Assembly: GCA_035578905.1 (NCBI GenBank)
Contig: JAQJVL010000793.1
Location: 175,001 to 239,000, forward strand
Length of the DNA stretch: 64,000 nucleotides
Direction: 5' to 3'
DNA from: Stictocephala bisonia
Taxonomy: Eukaryota; Arthropoda; Insecta; Hemiptera; Membracidae
The notes beneath the pieces were generated by a model. The model made no database searches, was not told the origin of the DNA, and worked only from the letters and a program-made list of their open reading frames with translations. The position numbers were made by a program, and so were the translations under genes. Of the stretch, positions 1-11,005 are shown one piece after another (the first letter of the stretch is position 1; each line of letters begins with the position of its first letter).

Positions 1-464
1 TGAGGACTAAACATTAAATCACATGGAAAACGATAAAAAAAATAGTTAAAACCAGCAAGAAACAGGTCAAAAACAATTAAAAGACGATTAACAGCTTAGT
101 GCTGGGGAAAAGGAGGTGTGCATGCGTACCGGTAGTAGTTCGCGGGGACTTATCGTGTCCCTAATATCAAACCGATCCAATGTTTACGAGCATGTCCACA
201 TCAGCAAGTCCATTTCAACAAACCTCTTTTACACGGGATGACACTCATGAGCAAAGAACTTTATATTGTAGTTTATAAACAAGTGACTGTTGTGGTATAA
301 ATTATTAGAGACTAATTTCGGACTGAGATTTATGGCTATTTTCTTGTTGATAAAACAACTAGTGTTTGTAAGGACTGATTAAAAAACAATACATTATATC
401 ACTCTTTTAATGAAAAAGAGTAATAAAAAATCCATAGTAGACTAGCACAGCAAATTAATCATAG
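1..464. other. Left edge, no gene recognised
   Basis: AT-rich sequence with a slightly more GC-rich patch near 110-240. No reading frame, RNA gene or repeat boundary was recognised. It may hold the 5' part of the retrotransposon that begins just to the right. Confidence 0.5.
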
Positions 465-1209
465 GTGCTCATTATTATCATAGTTCATATGAATCCCTTT
501 GGAACAATTATTATTATTGGTCTGTACCGATCACCAAATGGATGCATCAACAACTTCTTTGATAAGTTTGAATCTTTGTTAAAATTTTTTTATTCTAAAT
601 CGTTGAAGTTCATTATCATTGGTGACTTTAATATAGATGTTTTAGACCACACCGACCTCCTCACCCAGCGATTACGTGACGTACTCACCTGTTTTGGCTC
701 GGTATGGTCTGTGAACTCACCGACACGAGTTACTGTCACATCGAGTAAAGCCATTGACAACTTAATCACAAATATACCTGATGTCTCGGTCTCTGTTTTA
801 AACTGTGCCATCTCCGACCACTTTGCGCAGGAGATTTTGCTTACTAGATGCAGTCCAAAACTGGAACTCTATCCAATCAAAATAAACAGAAAATTAAAAC
901 CTGGAAATATTGACTACATACATACCTTGATAATGAGTCATGGTCGTTTTTGGACTCATTCGAATGTGTTGAGGATACATTTAAGGCATTTAATGATTGT
1001 TTAGTTTTTATTTAGATGTTACTTGCCCATTTCAAAAAAGTAAAAAGCAAACCCAAAATAAGAACAGTCCCTGGGTCACTCAGGATATTCTAAACTATCG
1101 AGAAAGGCTACAATTTACCACTGTATTTATGTCCATTCGGACAACGAAGAATTTAAAAAATCTTTCGATAATACAAGCAAAATTATCGCAAATAAATCAA
1201 AGCCGCTAA
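465..1209 (+). pseudogene. Endonuclease domain and linker of non-LTR element (broken)
   Basis: The frame from 465 to 1004 shows the apurinic-type endonuclease signatures in order: GLYRSPNG near residue 20, GDFNID near residue 53, a D..ITN segment near residue 98 and the terminal SDH near residue 118. After a frameshift near 1000 the next frame (997-1209) continues with a linker containing NSPWVTQDI, typical of the stretch between endonuclease and reverse transcriptase. The N-terminal third of the endonuclease is missing. The enzyme would nick target DNA for target-primed reverse transcription; this copy cannot be functional. Confidence 0.8.
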
Positions 1210-1442
1210 GGCACTAGAAATTGAACAGAAACTAAACAAAAGAATTCTCGACGTGCGTGGAAAATAATCAAAAATGAGACAATCCAGCCAAATTATTCTA
1301 AATTCTCAACCCCGAATCTTATAATATAAAATAAATTAATTGAAGACCCCCTCATTGCTGCAAATAAATTTAACGAGTTTTTCTTATCAGTAGCATAAAC
1401 AGATCCTTCATATAAAGGGAGTTACTGTCAATGTTCTGACCT

Positions 1443-2343
1443 GTGGGCTGGACCTGTATCGTCTATGGCATTGTGTCCTGTGACGGAGGCGGAGGTGGCT
1501 CGTGTTATACAAGACCTCAAAAAAAAAAGTCTAGTGACATTAATGGAATGTCTACGTGGTTGTTAAAGCACTGCTATAAGAACATTTTGATACCACTGAC
1601 AAAATTAATAAATCTATCATTCACACAAGGCGTTTTCCCATCTTCTCTAAAAACAGCAAAAGTTGTACCAATTTGTAAAAATAATGATCCCAGCAATTCA
1701 AATAACTACCGGCCAATATCAATTCTTCCAGTTCTCAGTAAAGTGTTTGAAAAAGTCTTCCTTAAAAGACTAGATCACTTCCTTGAGAGATTTGAAATTC
1801 TTTCTCCCCAACAATTTGGATTTAGGAAAAACAAATCCACTGTAGATGCCATCACAAGTCTCATCGACTGAGTTGTCAATGGCTTGGAGAGGCGAGAAAA
1901 AGTGCTTACCACATTTCTTGACCTCTCTAAAACATTTGACTGCGTGCATCATGCAACACTGCTGCACCAGTTGTGGACATGTGGTGTTCGCGGCCTGCCT
2001 CACAAATGACTCGCGTCCTACCTCAGTGGCAGATACCAATGTGTGCAGGTTGCGAATACTCTGTCAGGAAAAATCAAAATGACCTATGGTGTCCCTCCAG
2101 GATCAATTCTTGGTCCGTTCCTTTTCCTCATCTATGTCAACAGGTTGAACTCAACGATCCAGAATGGAATGGTGATTCAATAATATGCTGACGACACGAC
2201 TCTCTGTATCAGATTAAAAACCATCAATGACCTTGAATTCCAAGCATTTATGGAAGTAAACTCATGCATTGAGTATTTTTCGAAAATTAACTTGAAAACT
2301 AATTTTTTAAAGTCAAATTTGATTAAATTTTGCCTGCGACAAT
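1443..2343 (+). pseudogene. Reverse transcriptase domain of non-LTR element (broken)
   Basis: A single frame carries the fingers (NNYRPISILPVLSKVFEKV near 1705), the template-binding QFGFRKNKST (about 1810), motif A as FLDLSKTFDCVHH (about 1915), GVPPGSILGPFLFLIY (about 2090) and the catalytic YADD box at 2184-2195. It is interrupted in frame by TGA at 1869, TGA at 2007 and TAA at 2181, the last directly before YADD. The frame closes at TAG 2343, where the homology shifts to another frame. It belongs to the same element as the neighbouring endonuclease and C-terminal pieces. Confidence 0.88.
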
Positions 2344-2385
2344 AGGACCAAGACTATCGAACTGTTGTAAGCTGGTGATGCTCCT

Positions 2386-3024
2386 TTGGAAGAGACAGAA
2401 TCTGCCAAGGTCATTGGAATGTATCTTGATCGAGGTCTGACCTGGGACCACCACATTGATTATATCTGCTCCAAGGTAGCTTCCGGAGTATATGATCTGC
2501 ATAAGCTTGCAACATTTTGTTCTTTGGGACTTTTGAAAACTGCCTGTTATGGACTTATATACTCGCATTTGTCGTATGGTCTGCGACTATGGGGCAGCTG
2601 CTCTAAATACAAATTCGAAATAGTGTTTAGAATGCAAAAGAAAGCTGTCAGAGTTCTTTCAAAATTAAATTCACGAGAGTTGTGTAAAAATGTCTTCAGG
2701 GAGCTTGAATTGTTGACCCTTCCCTGCCTTTATATTCTGGAGGACACATTGTACTGTCGTTTCAAGTGTGATTTGGTCCAGGGTAGAGACGTACACCAGT
2801 ACGAAACTAGGGGCAGGGATAACTATCGAGCAGGGCAACACAAAATAATGGCATATGAACACCTGCCATCACAAGCTGGAATCAAGTTAATTAATAAACT
2901 TCCTGAAGGCATTAAACAGATAAATAACCGCAAAAAATTTAAAACTCGACTAAGACACCTCCTGGTGTTGAGGGCTTTGTACTCGGTTGATGAGTTTATG
3001 ACGTGTCGCTGGGACGTAAATTAA
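2386..3024 (+). pseudogene. C-terminal (thumb and tail) domain of non-LTR element
   Basis: A 212-codon open stretch in a different frame from the RT core. It contains GLTWDHHIDYICSKV, ACYGLIYSHLSYGLRLWG and LELLTLPCLYILED, the usual order of the thumb and the C-terminal region of CR1-group and jockey-group reverse transcriptases. The run LINKLPEGIKQINNRKKFK near the end matches the terminal style of these elements. The frameshift joining it to the RT core lies near 2343. The long open frame is a remnant and not evidence of a host gene. Confidence 0.8.
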
Positions 3025-3238
3025 CAAAACCAATACTTAATTCCTCTGCTAATATCCAAACCACAAGCTTTATATGCTTAACAAAATATGTAATATCCTA
3101 ATGTTAATTTTTATTTATTATTGTTGTGTATCTATTTATTATTCATGTCACTAGTTTATATAAAGAGTATTCTCGACAACTGTAATGCAATTATTGTTAA
3201 TTGTCCACTACAATAAAGATTTGAATTTGAATTATAAA

Positions 3239-3985
3239 TATCAGAATTAATTTATATTAGGAACACAATTGTATCTGCAAAATCTGATGTTAATATTTTA
3301 ATTACGTGTTCTGAGTAAATTTCTTACTTTTCTAGCGTATGTGTTGATCAGAAGTTTTCTTTGCAAAATTTAACACAACTGGAAAGGAAATAAAACTATT
3401 TAACGTAGTTAGCACCAGTTAGAGACTAGAATTTCATAGCAAGGTTGACTGTAAAATGGCTGATTACCACGGGGAATGTTTGTTTCTTTTACTCAGACAC
3501 ATTCATCTTTGATGGCATACAAAAAACTGATCTACTCGACTTTAATAAAAGAAATAAAATGGAAAATGAAAGCGCTCTAACGTTATTTATAATGCTAACT
3601 AGCGGAACCCGCCCACTTCACCGGTCATAATATCGTTTGAAGACTTGCAAACAAAATATAAGTAAAAATTCCAACAATTCAAGAACATTAAAAAATTACC
3701 ATAAGTAAATCAAACTAAATACTTTTTATCCTACCACAATTTTATTTAATTTGTTTTTATTTAACAGCTGTTAATCAAATAAATCAATCTATTGATATAC
3801 CACCATAAGAATACCATGGATATTTTGGAGGCCAGTGGGACGAAGTCCTGAGGTCGGAGAAGAAAATCCTTTCTTAGTGAGAGGCCAAGATAAACATATG
3901 TAAAAATGTTCAAGTCAATTGGACGTATAGTTTTGAAGAAATAGTGATGAATTGTAAATGGCTTATATATATATATTACTGTAGT
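3239..3985. other. Intergenic, only a short repeat scrap
   Basis: AT-rich. Around 3865 is AATCCTTTCTTAGTGAGAGG, a motif that recurs near 4590, 5752 and 43720, so part of this stretch belongs to a dispersed repeat. No gene was seen; a 61-codon frame at 3445-3630 has no recognisable content. Confidence 0.5.
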
Positions 3986-3989
3986 TGAC

Positions 3990-4370
3990 TCTGAATCAGT
4001 GAAATATCGAGTTTCCCGCCATATTTAGCCATGTCTTGTGAACTGGCTATTCATTTGGTCAAATTAAATTTTAAATTTTCCGATTATAATCAGTTTGTTC
4101 TCTTAGATAAAAAAGTTTAAAATTCTAGAGAAATATGTAAGTCTACTTTTAGAGGATACAAAGTACGGTAATTGTCTCTGAATCAGTGAAATATCGTGGT
4201 TATAGCCATGTCCTATGACCTAGCTATATATGTGTTCAGATTAAATTGTATATTTTCCCATTTAATACAGTATGTTCTCCTAGATAACAAAGTTTCACAG
4301 TCTAGAACAATCTGTAAGTCTACTCTTGGAGGCCGTAAATTAACCAATTTGATTTACACGTACAAATTAA
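3990..4370 (+). repeat. Diverged tandem pair of a dispersed repeat (about 185 bp each)
   Basis: CTGAATCAGTGAAATATCG occurs at about 3991 and 4178 and opens two diverged copies. Both continue through GTTCTC.TAGATAA.AAAGTTT and GTAAGTCTACT. A third copy of the inner part occurs at about 43454-43560 (GTTCTCCTAGATAACAATGT), so this is a dispersed family duplicated locally. It is non-coding and its class is unknown. Confidence 0.65.
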
Positions 4371-4748
4371 AAATCTAGCTCTACCTAAGGATGAAGGACG
4401 TGAGATAGAGTAAAAAGTCATAGGGCCAAAGTTTTAGATCGTATCAAATCAGTCGCAGAAAATGGTGTTACTTTTGCTGTAAAACCGTTCATTTAGCCGC
4501 TACAGTGCAATTAGAGAAACACTGTTTATGGCATTTAAAATATTTGGCACTAAAAAGGCTGCCATCTTCGATGTCCTAAGAAGTTTTCAAAATCCTTTCT
4601 TATTGCACATCTACAACATAAAACCTTTGACTCTACAAAATTTCAGCCTCGTAGGCTAAGTAATTTTTCAGTTACAGGGGTGAGTGAATGAGTCCATGGT
4701 ATTCGCCTTTTATAGGTATAGATTAAGACAGTATACAGTGTTATATAT

Positions 4749-5626
4749 GTAGGTAGCCTAACTTCAAGAGGTTATTCCAAAGGTTAAAACAAACGATAAA
4801 TGTCATGTGAACATGTGATCTATATCGCTCGTTTTCCGTCTGTCGTTTTCAGTTCTGTCGGTATGACATTTTTACAAAAAAGCTTAATGTCTCATAAGTT
4901 ACCGGTAGGCTACTTAACTGACAAAACTTAGTATGAATATTGGACTTGATAGTTTACAAATTTCTTAAACATTTCATTTCTGTATACTAGTCCTTTTCAA
5001 AATAGCAGCCATTTAAAATGTTTAATGGCTCACAGAATATCTAAAAAAACTTGTAACATACTGAAAATTAAAGAACTTAGTTCCACACATTATGGTATAA
5101 AATATATTTAAGATCGAACTTAGATTAGCATAAAATTGAAATTTTCGTCTAATAATAACGAAATTCTCCGGCCAGGAAATGTTATTTATATCATAAAAAT
5201 TTCAATTTTTCACTTAATATTAGTTCGATCTTAAAAAATATTTATACTGTAATGTGTGGTATTAAATTCTTTAATATGTTTGTGTTTTACAGGGTTTTAA
5301 AAAATGTAAAGTTTTTAAAGCTTTAAACATTTTCAATGTCCACAATTAAAAAAAAAAAAAAAAAAAAAACTAGTGTACAGAGAAGACATTTTTAAGCAAT
5401 GTGTAAACTATTAAGAAAAAGATTCATACCAAGTTTCGTGATTTTATCTAAAGTCTCTTCCGAGATATTAAGCTTATAGTAAAAATGACATTCAGACATA
5501 ATAGACGGAAAACTGAGGGAGATAGGCCATATGTTCATTTGAACTTTTTTTTTTATTTTTTATTTTATTTATTTATTATTTTTTTTTTTTAGCTTTGGAA
5601 TAACCTCCTGAAGTTTGGCTGCCTAC
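4749..5626. mobile_element. Large palindromic foldback element (878 bp)
   Basis: The two halves are reverse complements. The left end GTAGGTAGCCTAACTTCAAG mirrors the right end at 5611-5626, and internal blocks pair along the whole length: the TTTTCCGTCTGTCG block near 4834 with the one near 5500, the AAGCTTAATGTCTC block with the one near 5470, and the CACACATTATGGTATAAA block near 5085 with the one near 5255. The centre is near 5170. A poly(A) run (about 5349-5369) and T-rich runs (about 5545-5590) sit in the right arm. No transposase is encoded. No target duplication was found, so the class (MITE or Foldback) is open. Confidence 0.8.
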
Positions 5627-5999
5627 TCACAGAACATAAAGAAGAAACACTTGGATATAATTAATTTATTTACACCAAAAATTTATTAAATAACAAAGTA
5701 TAACCTTTCTTGCTTCACGTGCCAACTTTCTTACTATCTAGAATTTATAAAAATCCTTTCTTAGTGGGCCTATAAAATACAAAATCTGAATTGCCTCAAA
5801 ATTGCAAAGCAATCCGTAATTTTGGAGATCTCGTATATTTATATTCGGTATTTAATTTTAACGGTACAACAAAATTACAATAAACCATATAAACACTCAA
5901 GAACATTTAAGTTTTAATATGTTATGTACTTCTTTATACATTACAAAAACAAGTAACCTTTTTTCAATATATGATAACATTTCATTCTGCAGAAGACTC
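5627..5999. other. Intergenic with dispersed-repeat scrap
   Basis: AATCCTTTCTTAGTGGGCCT at about 5751 links this stretch to the dispersed motif at 3865, 4590 and 43720. No gene was seen. Confidence 0.45.
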
Positions 6000-6640
6000 G
6001 TACAGCACCTCATATTCGCCCTTATATCTCTACGATTGTTGTCTAAGTATTGAATGATGTATAATAATAATAATTCAATTTAAATCTCTTTTAATTAGTA
6101 TATGATTTAATTTTGTTACATCATCAGCAAGATTGTGTGACGAATTAAACTAAATCAATATTTATATTATGTTACAATAACAAGCAGAGTGACATAATAT
6201 AAATATTAATACAATAAAAGCAGAGTTAGAACGGTTTCTGTGTCCAAGCGGCACACAGAATATATTGTTAGGAATATACGTTAGGAATATATTGGCTCAG
6301 ACAACCAAAAATGAAAATATTTGAAGACATTTCCTATTTTTCAGAACCATTGAACAAACCGAAAAATCTACCTTAAAGTGAGCGAACCTACCTGTGTAAC
6401 TTGTGACCATTCCAAAAGTTTTATTGTTGAAAAAAAAAACAAAAAAAAAACAAAACAAAACAAAACATAGATTCAAAGAACAGTTCTAACAATGTAACTC
6501 ATTTTTGTGTGTGAAAATTATTGTTTTTGTCTGGTTATATATGTGGGCCTAAACTTTTTACAGCTAAACCAGTTTGGTAATCAACTTTAAGCACACAGTT
6601 CATACTATTGATTCAATCAGTAACTAGGTTTTTGACCGTG
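6000..6640 (+). repeat. Dispersed repeat copy A1 (about 600 bp)
   Basis: This stretch and 11940-12500 share collinear sequence: the CATATTCGCCCTTATATCTC opening, GTGTGACGAATTAAACTAAA, AACGGTTTCTGTGTCCA, TTGGCTCAGACAACCA and AACCAGTTTGGTAATCAACT, with indels between them. The opening block is shared with the SINE-like copies at 22100, 30200 and 36530. A CAAAA-rich simple repeat lies at about 6430-6470. It is non-coding. Confidence 0.75.
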
Positions 6641-6777
6641 GTTCGAGATTATTTAAAATCTAGTGTAATTGTAGTTAAATTATTTTCAATACCTTCCTGA
6701 ACGATCTAACAACAAATAACCACATATGAAATTACAACTATTGTAATTTTTTCTCGGCTTGTTTTTATTGGACTCAC

Positions 6778-6888
6778 GTCGGGTTCATCGCAGTCGTCGA
6801 GGTCGGAGTCCGAGGCAGAAGGATGGAAGCCTCGCAGAGAGTTGCGGAAGCGTTCCCACACCCAGGTGACTGACGACGGCATCGCCAT
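6778..6888 (-). CDS. Candidate first coding exon of an unidentified minus-strand gene
   Basis: On the minus strand an ATG at 6888 opens 37 codons that end exactly at a consensus splice donor, GAC|GTGAGT (GT at 6777-6776). The peptide begins MAMPSSVTWVWERFRNSLRG and ends in an acidic S/D-rich run, SDSDLDDCDEPD. The surrounding DNA (about 6780-7005) is clearly richer in GC and CpG than its neighbours, as expected for a promoter-proximal exon. A second in-frame ATG lies two codons downstream. I do not recognise the protein, and no matching downstream exon was found between 6700 and 1, so the rest would lie beyond the left edge. A chance open frame is possible. Confidence 0.4.
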
Positions 6889-7005
6889 CCCCTCACATCC
6901 CACCCCTACTCACTGACTAACCGACTGCCGTGGAAGTGTGGTCGACACGAGTAGCAACCTCACAGTGAAAATACCCCGCGTTTCCCGGTCACTTCGGCGA
7001 TATCT
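6889..7005 (-). promoter_or_regulatory. CpG-containing upstream region of the 6778-6888 exon
   Basis: This stretch is GC-richer than the AT-rich surroundings and holds several CpG pairs. A TCAGT initiator-like sequence lies on the minus strand near 6915, about 25 bases ahead of the candidate ATG. It is offered only as a possible promoter and leader. The 30-bp minisatellite begins about 40 bases further upstream. Confidence 0.25.
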
Positions 7006-7045
7006 TGACAGCAAAATTGATAATATAATGTAATTTATATAAAAG

Positions 7046-7953
7046 CATTTATTGACCCCTTCAACACCGTAGTGACATTTATTGACCCCTTTCTACACCG
7101 TAGTGACATTTATTGACTCCTTCAACGCCGTCGTGACATTTATTGACTCCTTCAACGCCGTCGTGACATTTATTGACTCCTTCAACACCGTAGTGACATT
7201 TATTGACTCCTTCAACACCGTAGTGACATTTATTGACTCCTTCAACGCCATCATGACATTTATGAAACCCTTCAACGCCGTCTTGACATTTAGCGAACAC
7301 ATCAACGCCGTCGTGACATTTATTGAACCCTTCAAAGCCGTCGTTACATTTATGAAACCCTTCAACGCCGTCGTGACATTTAGCGAACACATCAACACCG
7401 TAGTGACATTTATTGACTCCTTCAACGCCGTCATGACATTTATGAAACCCTTCAACGCCGTCTTGACATTTAGTGAACACATGAACGCCGTCGTGACATT
7501 TATTGACTCCTTCAACGCCATCATGACATTTATGAAACCCTTCAACGCCGTCTTGACATTTAGCGAACACACGAACGCCGTCGTGACATTTATTGACTCC
7601 TTCAACGCCGTCGTGACATTTATGAAACCCTTCAACGCCGTCTTGACATTTAGCGAACACATCAACACCGTAGTGACATTTATTGACTCCTTCAACGCCG
7701 TCATGACATTTATGAAACCCTTCAACGCCGTCTTGACATTTATCGAACCCTTCAACGCCGTCTTGACATTTATCGAACCCTTCAACGCCGTCATGACATT
7801 TATGAAACCCTTCAACGCAGTCTTGACATTTAGCGAACCCTTCAACGCCGTCGTGACATTTATTGAACCCTTCAACGCCGTCTTGACATTTATTGAACCC
7901 TTCAACGCCATCTTGACATTTATCGAATCCGTCAACGCCGTTGTGATATTTAT
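7046..7953. repeat. 30-bp minisatellite with 90-bp higher-order units
   Basis: About 30 copies of a 30-bp unit, GACATTTATTGACTCCTTCAA plus CGCCGTCGT. From 7231 to 7740 three unit types alternate in strict order: A (TATTGACTCC), B (TATGAAACCC) and C (TAGCGAACAC), making a 90-bp higher-order repeat present almost six times. Edges are less regular. Because 30 is a multiple of three, one + frame and two - frames stay open for 280-298 codons; these are products of the repeat, not genes. Confidence 0.95.
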
Positions 7954-8740
7954 CTGACAATTTATTCACTAACAAATAACATACTTTATTTTTTATGTCG
8001 AAATAGTCAATTTTTTACTTAATAATTAAAACTGTAAAGTAAATATTTTTATCTTTTATTTAAATTTACAGGCTAAGCTAGTGGACGCTCAGTATATTCA
8101 AATAAAACAATTTCGGTATTTAAAATATTTGAAAACCTAATAAATAGAAGCATGTTTGTACAGTATGTTGACAACAAATAATTGTTTATATAGTAATTTT
8201 GATGTATGTATACTTGTCTTACTCTCCAAATTATGTGTTGATATTTCTTTGGAAAGAGACAAGTGATTCACTGCTCAGCTGGTCTATGGGCACATTGGAA
8301 TGATCTATGATAATTTTACGTAAGAAAGGAAATGTCAAATATATAGGGCGTTTCTGAAATACACCGACAAACTTCAGGAGGCTGTTCATGGGGTCAAATT
8401 AAGCCAAAACACGTCCTACAAACATAAATCCAAAACCCTTTCATTTACCCGTTTTCCAGCTAGTTGCCATTTCCTTGGTACAATATATTGATATAATTCA
8501 ATTATTAATTAATGTTGTATTGATAAAACCGTTAAAAAACTTATATTTGAGATTGTTATAGATTTTTAAACTATCAACTTACTGGTTTATTTTTAATTTA
8601 TTTTTAAACGTATAGTACTTAAGTTTTAATGATTTAGTTATTTTTCATCGATGAATTGAAACCCTTGTGACATGAGATCCGTTATTTTATCAAATATAAA
8701 CCGAAATGTTTTTGTTTGGTATCTAATTTGATTTTTACTG
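7954..8740. other. Intergenic, one transposon-like scrap
   Basis: Mostly plain AT-rich DNA. At about 8343-8470 the sequence GGGCGTTTCTGAAATACACC is followed by AAACTTCAGGAGGCTGTTC, which looks like the end of a dispersed transposon common in insects; its end CTTCAGGAGG resembles the arms of the foldback element at 4749-5626. No gene was seen. Confidence 0.4.
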
Positions 8741-8747
8741 ATTTTTC

Positions 8748-8877
8748 AGGAACCGATTGACGTTACTGATATTTTGAGTTTTTCTAAAATCGTATTCCGA
8801 GAGAAGCGAAATGTCCCTGCCATTGTAAGGCCTGGAGTGTTGTGCCTGGAAGCCATGGAGACACCTCCAGTCACGTG
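8748..8877 (+). CDS. Possible orphan exon, unidentified
   Basis: A pyrimidine-rich tract ending TTTTTCAG (to 8747) is followed by a frame that reads EPIDVTDILSFSKIVFREKR and continues to a TGA at about 8875. A GTAAGG donor-like site lies inside, at about 8825. The composition is more protein-like than the surroundings, but it has no start codon, I recognise no domain, and no partner exon was found. It could be a chance frame or a transposon scrap. Confidence 0.2.
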
Positions 8878-9261
8878 ACCTGCCAGACCTTAACCCACTT
8901 ACAGACGATCCAATTACTCAATTAGAAATAAACATTACTGATTTTAATGAATATGAAAAAAGAACCTCAATTATATTTAGACTCATTTTTAGTCATTATT
9001 TTCATTAATGTTTGTATTTATGTATGCGTGTGAATATATTTAGTATAAAATATACTATATTTTCGGTAATGTATACGAGTTTACTAATTGATCGTATGTC
9101 AGTGTTTCTTATTTTTCTTACTCTTATATATTCTTATATTACTTACATATTCACGGTGAATATAATCGAATGTTCGTGTATTTGTATTTATGCACTATAT
9201 GTATAGTATTTTTGTGTTTATGTGCGCTACAAATAAATTACACACATATAGAATATAGATC

Positions 9262-10062
9262 TCAACACGAAGACATATCAAATACAGAAAGAACACTTAC
9301 ACTTGATCTAGCTACCCTCAATAATTATTTTAGAACCTTGAAGCTAAAGCCCAATCCAACAAAGACAGAGGTAACCTGCTTTCACCTGAGTAATAGACTA
9401 GCTAAAAGAAATTGACCATATTTTTCGACGGTGTTAGGCTGAAACACAATGAGTCTCCACAGTACTTGAGGGTCAGTTTAGATCGATCTCTCTATTTTAA
9501 ATGTCACCTACAGAAAACAGCAGCTTAAGTAAGAACCAGAACTAAAATTGTGCAGTAATTTGCTGGATCATAGTGGGGAGCCAGCGTACAAGTCCTGCGT
9601 ACTACTGCTTTGTACCTGGTTTACTCCGATGATAATTGTGCCTCCGTGTGACGTAACAGTACACATGTAGGAGGGGTTGATATAAAACTATATAGGGCGA
9701 TGAGGACTATCAGCAGCTTCCTCATTGCATCCCTCTATCATGGCTTCCAGTGCTGTGCAACATATAAGACGCAAAGAGGCACTTCTCGGAGAGTTAAAAA
9801 AGATCCTATCTACACTTCCATTTCCCAAGATATCCCACAACATGCAGGTCGGCTAAAATCTAGAAAACCACCTCTTCGACTAGTTTCCCAGTTATTCTCA
9901 AACGAATTTTCACCAAAAACCAACTGGGCGTTAGCTTGGGATATTTTTGACGGTCGAAAGAAGTTTCTGGTATCAAACTCTAATACCGTCATCAGTGGAA
10001 TGTACCTTCCTCGTAAGGAATGGACTATGTTCGAAGCCTTAACCACCACGTCAGTAATTTAG
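9262..10062 (+). pseudogene. Jockey-like reverse transcriptase, 3' half (broken)
   Basis: The region starts in the RT palm and thumb: LNNYFRTLKLKPNPTKTEVT near 9320, then in shifted frames FFDGVRLKHN and QYLRVSLDRSL near 9425-9490, RLKSRKPPLRLVSQ near 9852, and the C-terminal SGMYLPRKEWTM near 9996. This order is typical of jockey-group elements of insects. At least three frameshifts and several stops are present, so it is a dead fragment lacking the endonuclease and the catalytic palm. A relative lies on the minus strand at 20780-21130 (GGMNLPRREWTLL). Confidence 0.8.
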
Positions 10063-11005
10063 GTTATCATTAAATATTATATGACTGTTAATTGTCCTTG
10101 AAAAACTGTGAAACCATCATCGATCAATAATCTTCATGAAAGCTGTAGTAATAGTATTTTGATATATATTTAACCTTTAATATTTGTACCAATCTATAAT
10201 GTAACGTTAAAATAATGCCTTTTATCAACATATTATTTTAGATATCATGTTAAGAAATTGTATTTATTTTAAATGCAACTTACTAAAACAAGGAAACGGG
10301 GTCTGGAACAGCGATATGACTGCCACTGCCAGGACCAGCAATCCATTCCTACATGTTCACTGGTGAGGGATCATCACCCACGGACTTGTTCCAGTGTGGG
10401 TGGGCATCATCTTCTGTAGAGTGCGACGACACTTCCTCCTAGATGTAACACCAACGTGTAGGGTAGGCTACGAGTTGCACTAGACACACTTCTATGGTTG
10501 CTAGAGCATATTTTATAAACGGCTGTCTGGAAGAATACATTAATCGGGGAAATGAATTAAACTTGTTTTAACTGAAAACTTAATAACGGAGAATTTTATT
10601 TTTAAATCTTTTGTCAAAATCACAAGATAAGAATGGGGAATTCCCGACAAAATGAGCATTACTTTGTGTTTTTGTAAATACTTTGTGTTTTTATAAATAG
10701 CTAATGTGTTTTAACTCGCAAATTAAATTAAATCCATGTGTTCTTTGATGCTATGAAGTTTAATATTAAGTCGGCAGAAATTATGCGTACCCTAGTTTGG
10801 AGATTGATTACTATGAAAATAAGAGATCTATGAAAAATACAAGCACATCATTGTTTTCCTCGTTTAATTGCACGTAACGGAACGAGTGTTATAATTGTAA
10901 GTTTTAGTAACTGTTACTAGTTGGAACACCAAAAGTACAGGAATGCTTAGAAGTTTTCATTGTGCATTAACTTAGCATATTTGTTACCAAAAAAGCTGTC
11001 GTTAT
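10063..11005. other. Intergenic, one GC-richer patch
   Basis: Plain AT-rich DNA except for a GC-richer patch at about 10295-10470, where a minus-strand frame reads EEVSSHSTEDDAHPHWNK. That piece looks protein-like but has no start and no clear splice sites, so I do not call it. Confidence 0.35.

Larger units (their letters stand above)
465..3238 (+). mobile_element. Degraded CR1/Daphne-like non-LTR retrotransposon
   Basis: One 5'-truncated, mutated non-LTR element with its parts in the expected order: endonuclease, linker, reverse transcriptase, C-terminal domain and 3' tail. The tail at about 3210-3235 holds AATAAAGATTTGAATTTGAA, a polyadenylation-like signal with a simple ATTTGA-type end, as is usual for CR1-group (Daphne, Crack, L2) elements of arthropods. 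At least three in-frame stops and two frameshifts show that it is dead. The clade is inferred from the C-terminal domain style and the tail; jockey is the main alternative. No target-site duplication could be fixed because the 5' end is unclear. Confidence 0.85.

Noticed and set aside
7046..7953. Possible CRISPR or bacterial repeat system
   Set aside because: Period-30 units with no spacers, surrounded by insect transposons.
7079..7975. Long ORFs of 280-298 codons on both strands
   Set aside because: They follow from the 30-bp period being divisible by three and are open on both strands at once; no start context, splice signal or domain.
10295..10470. GC-richer patch with an EEVSSHSTEDDAHPHWNK frame on the minus strand
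   Set aside because: No start codon, no convincing splice sites and stops on both sides.
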